Assembly (NCBI GenBank): GCA_025916135.1 | Contig: CP104793.1 | Coordinates: 2,976,001-3,040,000 of the forward strand | DNA length: 64,000 nt | DNA from: Rhodobacteraceae bacterium D3-12 | GTDB taxonomy: Bacteria; Pseudomonadota; Alphaproteobacteria; Rhodobacterales; Rhodobacteraceae | Reading direction: 5' to 3' | The notes under the pieces: model-generated | Database searches by the model: none | What the model was told of the DNA's origin: nothing | Seen by the model: the letters and a program-made list of their open reading frames with translations, nothing else | Shown: positions 62,922 through 64,000 of the stretch, in pieces | How the letters are laid out: each line of letters begins with the position of its first letter | How positions within the stretch are numbered: the stretch's first letter is position 1 | Program-made: the position numbers and the translations under genes

Positions 62922-63785
62922 TCAGATTAACAGGCTTGCCGCACCTTCATGGCGCAAAAGCCAGACTTTTGTCTCGACGCCGCCGCGACCCGAGAAGCCG
63001 GTGAGCTTGCCCCCTGCCCCCATGACCCGATGGCAGGGAATGATCAGCGGGATCGGGTTGGCGCCGCAGGCCCGCCCTACGGCTTGGGGCATGGCAGAGA
63101 GTTGTTTGGCGATGTCGCCATAGGTGAGCGTGTCGCCAAGCGGGATGGCAGAGATGGCGTCACAAATGGCGCGTTGGAAATCGGTGCCGTAGATGCGGAG
63201 CGGCAGGTCGAAGGCTGTGCGGGTGCCGGCGAAATATTCGGCGACCTGATCGCGGGCGCGAAGAAGCAGTGGCGTTTCGTCGGTGCCAAATGGTGTGGTG
63301 TCGCTCACCCATTCAGCGCGGATGATGGCGCTGGCTTGGTCGGTCTGGGCTGGCTGGGTGTTAGTGTGCTGGATGCTTGATTTCTGGCTGCCGGATTTCT
63401 GGGTGCCGGATTGCTGGGGGCCGGATTGCTTGGTGCCGGACTGCTTGGAGCGGGCGCTCTGGATACTGGTTCGCTTAGCGTTGGTGGCCTTGGCGCTGGT
63501 GTTTTCTGCGCTGGTGTACTCTGCTCTGAAGTTCTCTGTGCTGGTGTCTTTGCTGCCGGTTTCTTCGCTGCCCGTCTGCTCTGCGTCGGTCCTCTCGGTT
63601 CCGGTCTCTTCTGTTCTGGTGTCCTTGGCGCGAGCGGTTGCAGCCTTGGCGCGTCCGGTTTCTCTGTGGACGTTTCCAATGCTGGCGTATTCTGCACTGG
63701 AATTTTCAGCACTGGCGCGTTCGGTGATGACCTCCTCGGTCAGGGTAAAGGGGCCGGTTGGGGTTTGAATGGTGAGCTGCGGCAT
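62922..63785 (-). CDS. ogt: Methylated-DNA-protein-cysteine methyltransferase with a repeat insertion
   Basis: 287 residues from the ATG at 63785; the normal size is about 155-180. The N-terminal strand (P-Q-L-T-I-Q-T-P-T-G-P) and the catalytic domain (acceptor C251 in I-P-C-H-R-V-M-G, plus helix-turn-helix residues D-I-A-K-Q-L-S-A-M-P-Q-A-V-G) are intact. Between residues 24 and 153 lie 26 units of five residues rich in S, T, E, K, Q and A. The insert sits where the related proteins have a short turn, so the fold may survive. It repairs O6-alkylguanine. Confidence 0.88.
   Translation of the reverse strand: MPQLTIQTPTGPFTLTEEVITERASAENSSAEYASIGNVHRETGRAKAATARAKDTRTEETGTERTDAEQTGSEETGSKDTSTENFRAEYTSAENTSAKATNAKRTSIQSARSKQSGTKQSGPQQSGTQKSGSQKSSIQHTNTQPAQTDQASAIIRAEWVSDTTPFGTDETPLLLRARDQVAEYFAGTRTAFDLPLRIYGTDFQRAICDAISAIPLGDTLTYGDIAKQLSAMPQAVGRACGANPIPLIIPCHRVMGAGGKLTGFSGRGGVETKVWLLRHEGAASLLI
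63327..63716. repeat. 15-bp minisatellite inside ogt
   Basis: About 26 imperfect 15-base units in the ogt frame encode five-residue repeats such as E-N-T-S-A, E-E-T-G-S and K-Q-S-G-T. All six frames are open or nearly so across the tract, which is why long antisense frames appear. Sub-blocks (Q-S-G near 63355-63460, E-x-T near 63480-63600) suggest local expansions. Confidence 0.9.
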
Positions 63786-63793
63786 GGGTGTTT

Positions 63794-64000
63794 TCAGACC
63801 TGCCGCGCGACAAACCATTGTGTGCCGCATGGCGTGCGAAAACCGCCGCGCCTGTCGCCGTCGCCCTTTTCCATCATCGGCTGAATTTCTTCTGCGCCGA
63901 GGGAAAGCGCCTTGGCAAAGGCAGCATCGGGATCAGGCAGATAGATATGCACCAATGCGCCGGTGCCGTTCGGGTTGCCGCCCATCATCAGGACCGTATC
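63794..64000 (-). CDS. VOC/glyoxalase-family protein (5' end outside window)
   Basis: The frame is open to the window edge; about 68 residues are visible. The pattern L-V-H-I-Y-L-P-D-P-D-A-A-F-A-K-A-L-S-L-G-A and the closing G-D-R-R-G-G-F-R-T-P-C-G-T-Q-W motif are those of vicinal-oxygen-chelate proteins (PhnB/YdfO-like). The activity is not predictable. It lies 8 bases before ogt. Confidence 0.85.
   Translation of the reverse strand, partial: DTVLMMGGNPNGTGALVHIYLPDPDAAFAKALSLGAEEIQPMMEKGDGDRRGGFRTPCGTQWFVARQV

Noticed and set aside
63283-63884. Plus-strand frames rich in L, V, F, G that look like pentapeptide-repeat proteins
   Set aside because: They are the reverse reading of the ogt minisatellite; period five comes from the 15-base unit and there are no flanking domains or ribosome sites.
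1-64000. tRNA, rRNA, insertion sequences, prophage, toxin-antitoxin or plasmid genes
   Set aside because: None found on reading both strands by eye; a covariance search would be needed to exclude small RNAs fully.

Overview
The window reads as a chromosomal segment of a marine alphaproteobacterium of the Rhodobacterales (roseobacter group). The evidence is the gene content and order: chvG/chvI beside pckA, the short alphaproteobacterial hprK followed by rapZ, a mannose-type EIIA and HPr, a fused carnitine dehydrogenase/thioesterase, phosphatidylcholine synthase, a DUF1127 protein, and YbjN next to proC. GC content is high, genes are dense and often overlap by ATGA. I saw no rRNA, tRNA, CRISPR array, insertion sequence or prophage. 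Gene names rest on recognised motifs and family resemblance read by eye; no database search was run.

Layout. 0-3.5 kb: a partial Nudix hydrolase, a DMT exporter, a fatty-acid desaturase pair and an XRE regulator. 3.5-7.6 kb: a leftward carnitine-degradation operon (SDR, carnitine dehydrogenase-thioesterase, lipocalin-like lipoprotein, small secreted protein, BKACE cleavage enzyme). 7.7-15.3 kb: an acyltransferase, then the regulatory block HPr-EIIA-RapZ-HprK-ChvG-ChvI, divergent from pckA. 15.7-26.4 kb: a conserved unknown, aldo/keto reductase, MFS, metG, CHM isomerase, cupin, inositol monophosphatase, a frameshifted secreted protein, the metR-like/metF divergent pair with a visible MetR site, and a PaaI thioesterase. 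26.7-33 kb: a Liv-type ABC transporter operon ending in a serine beta-lactamase-family hydrolase. 33.6-40.2 kb: YbjN, proC, csaA, a 2-hydroxyacid dehydrogenase, a KASIII-like synthase, hydratase plus benE, and thymidine kinase. 40.4-42.2 kb: a small regulator-like gene, a frameshifted quorum-sensing luxR and a perfect lux-box-like palindrome. 42.2-48.2 kb: a leftward catabolic operon of unknown substrate (LysR, DUF1028, RidA, a flavin reductase fused to a LysR-type effector domain, a Rieske oxygenase and a frameshifted FMO). 48.3-64 kb: thpR, two unknowns, ruvCAB, DUF1127, prmA, MFS, YeeE, priA, fsa, DUF484-xerC, pcs, an ogt gene carrying a 26-unit minisatellite, and a partial VOC protein.

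Most notable: (1) the flavin reductase-LysR effector-domain fusion, whose sensor half resembles the LysR regulator of the same operon; (2) a lux box that points at an unannotated transcript with its own terminator; (3) the in-frame 15-bp minisatellite inside ogt; (4) an apparent switch in strand composition near 55-57 kb, from C-rich to G-rich on the + strand; (5) four frameshifts, all at simple repeats or homopolymers, which are either sequencing indels or contingency loci; (6) two families of dispersed intergenic repeats.
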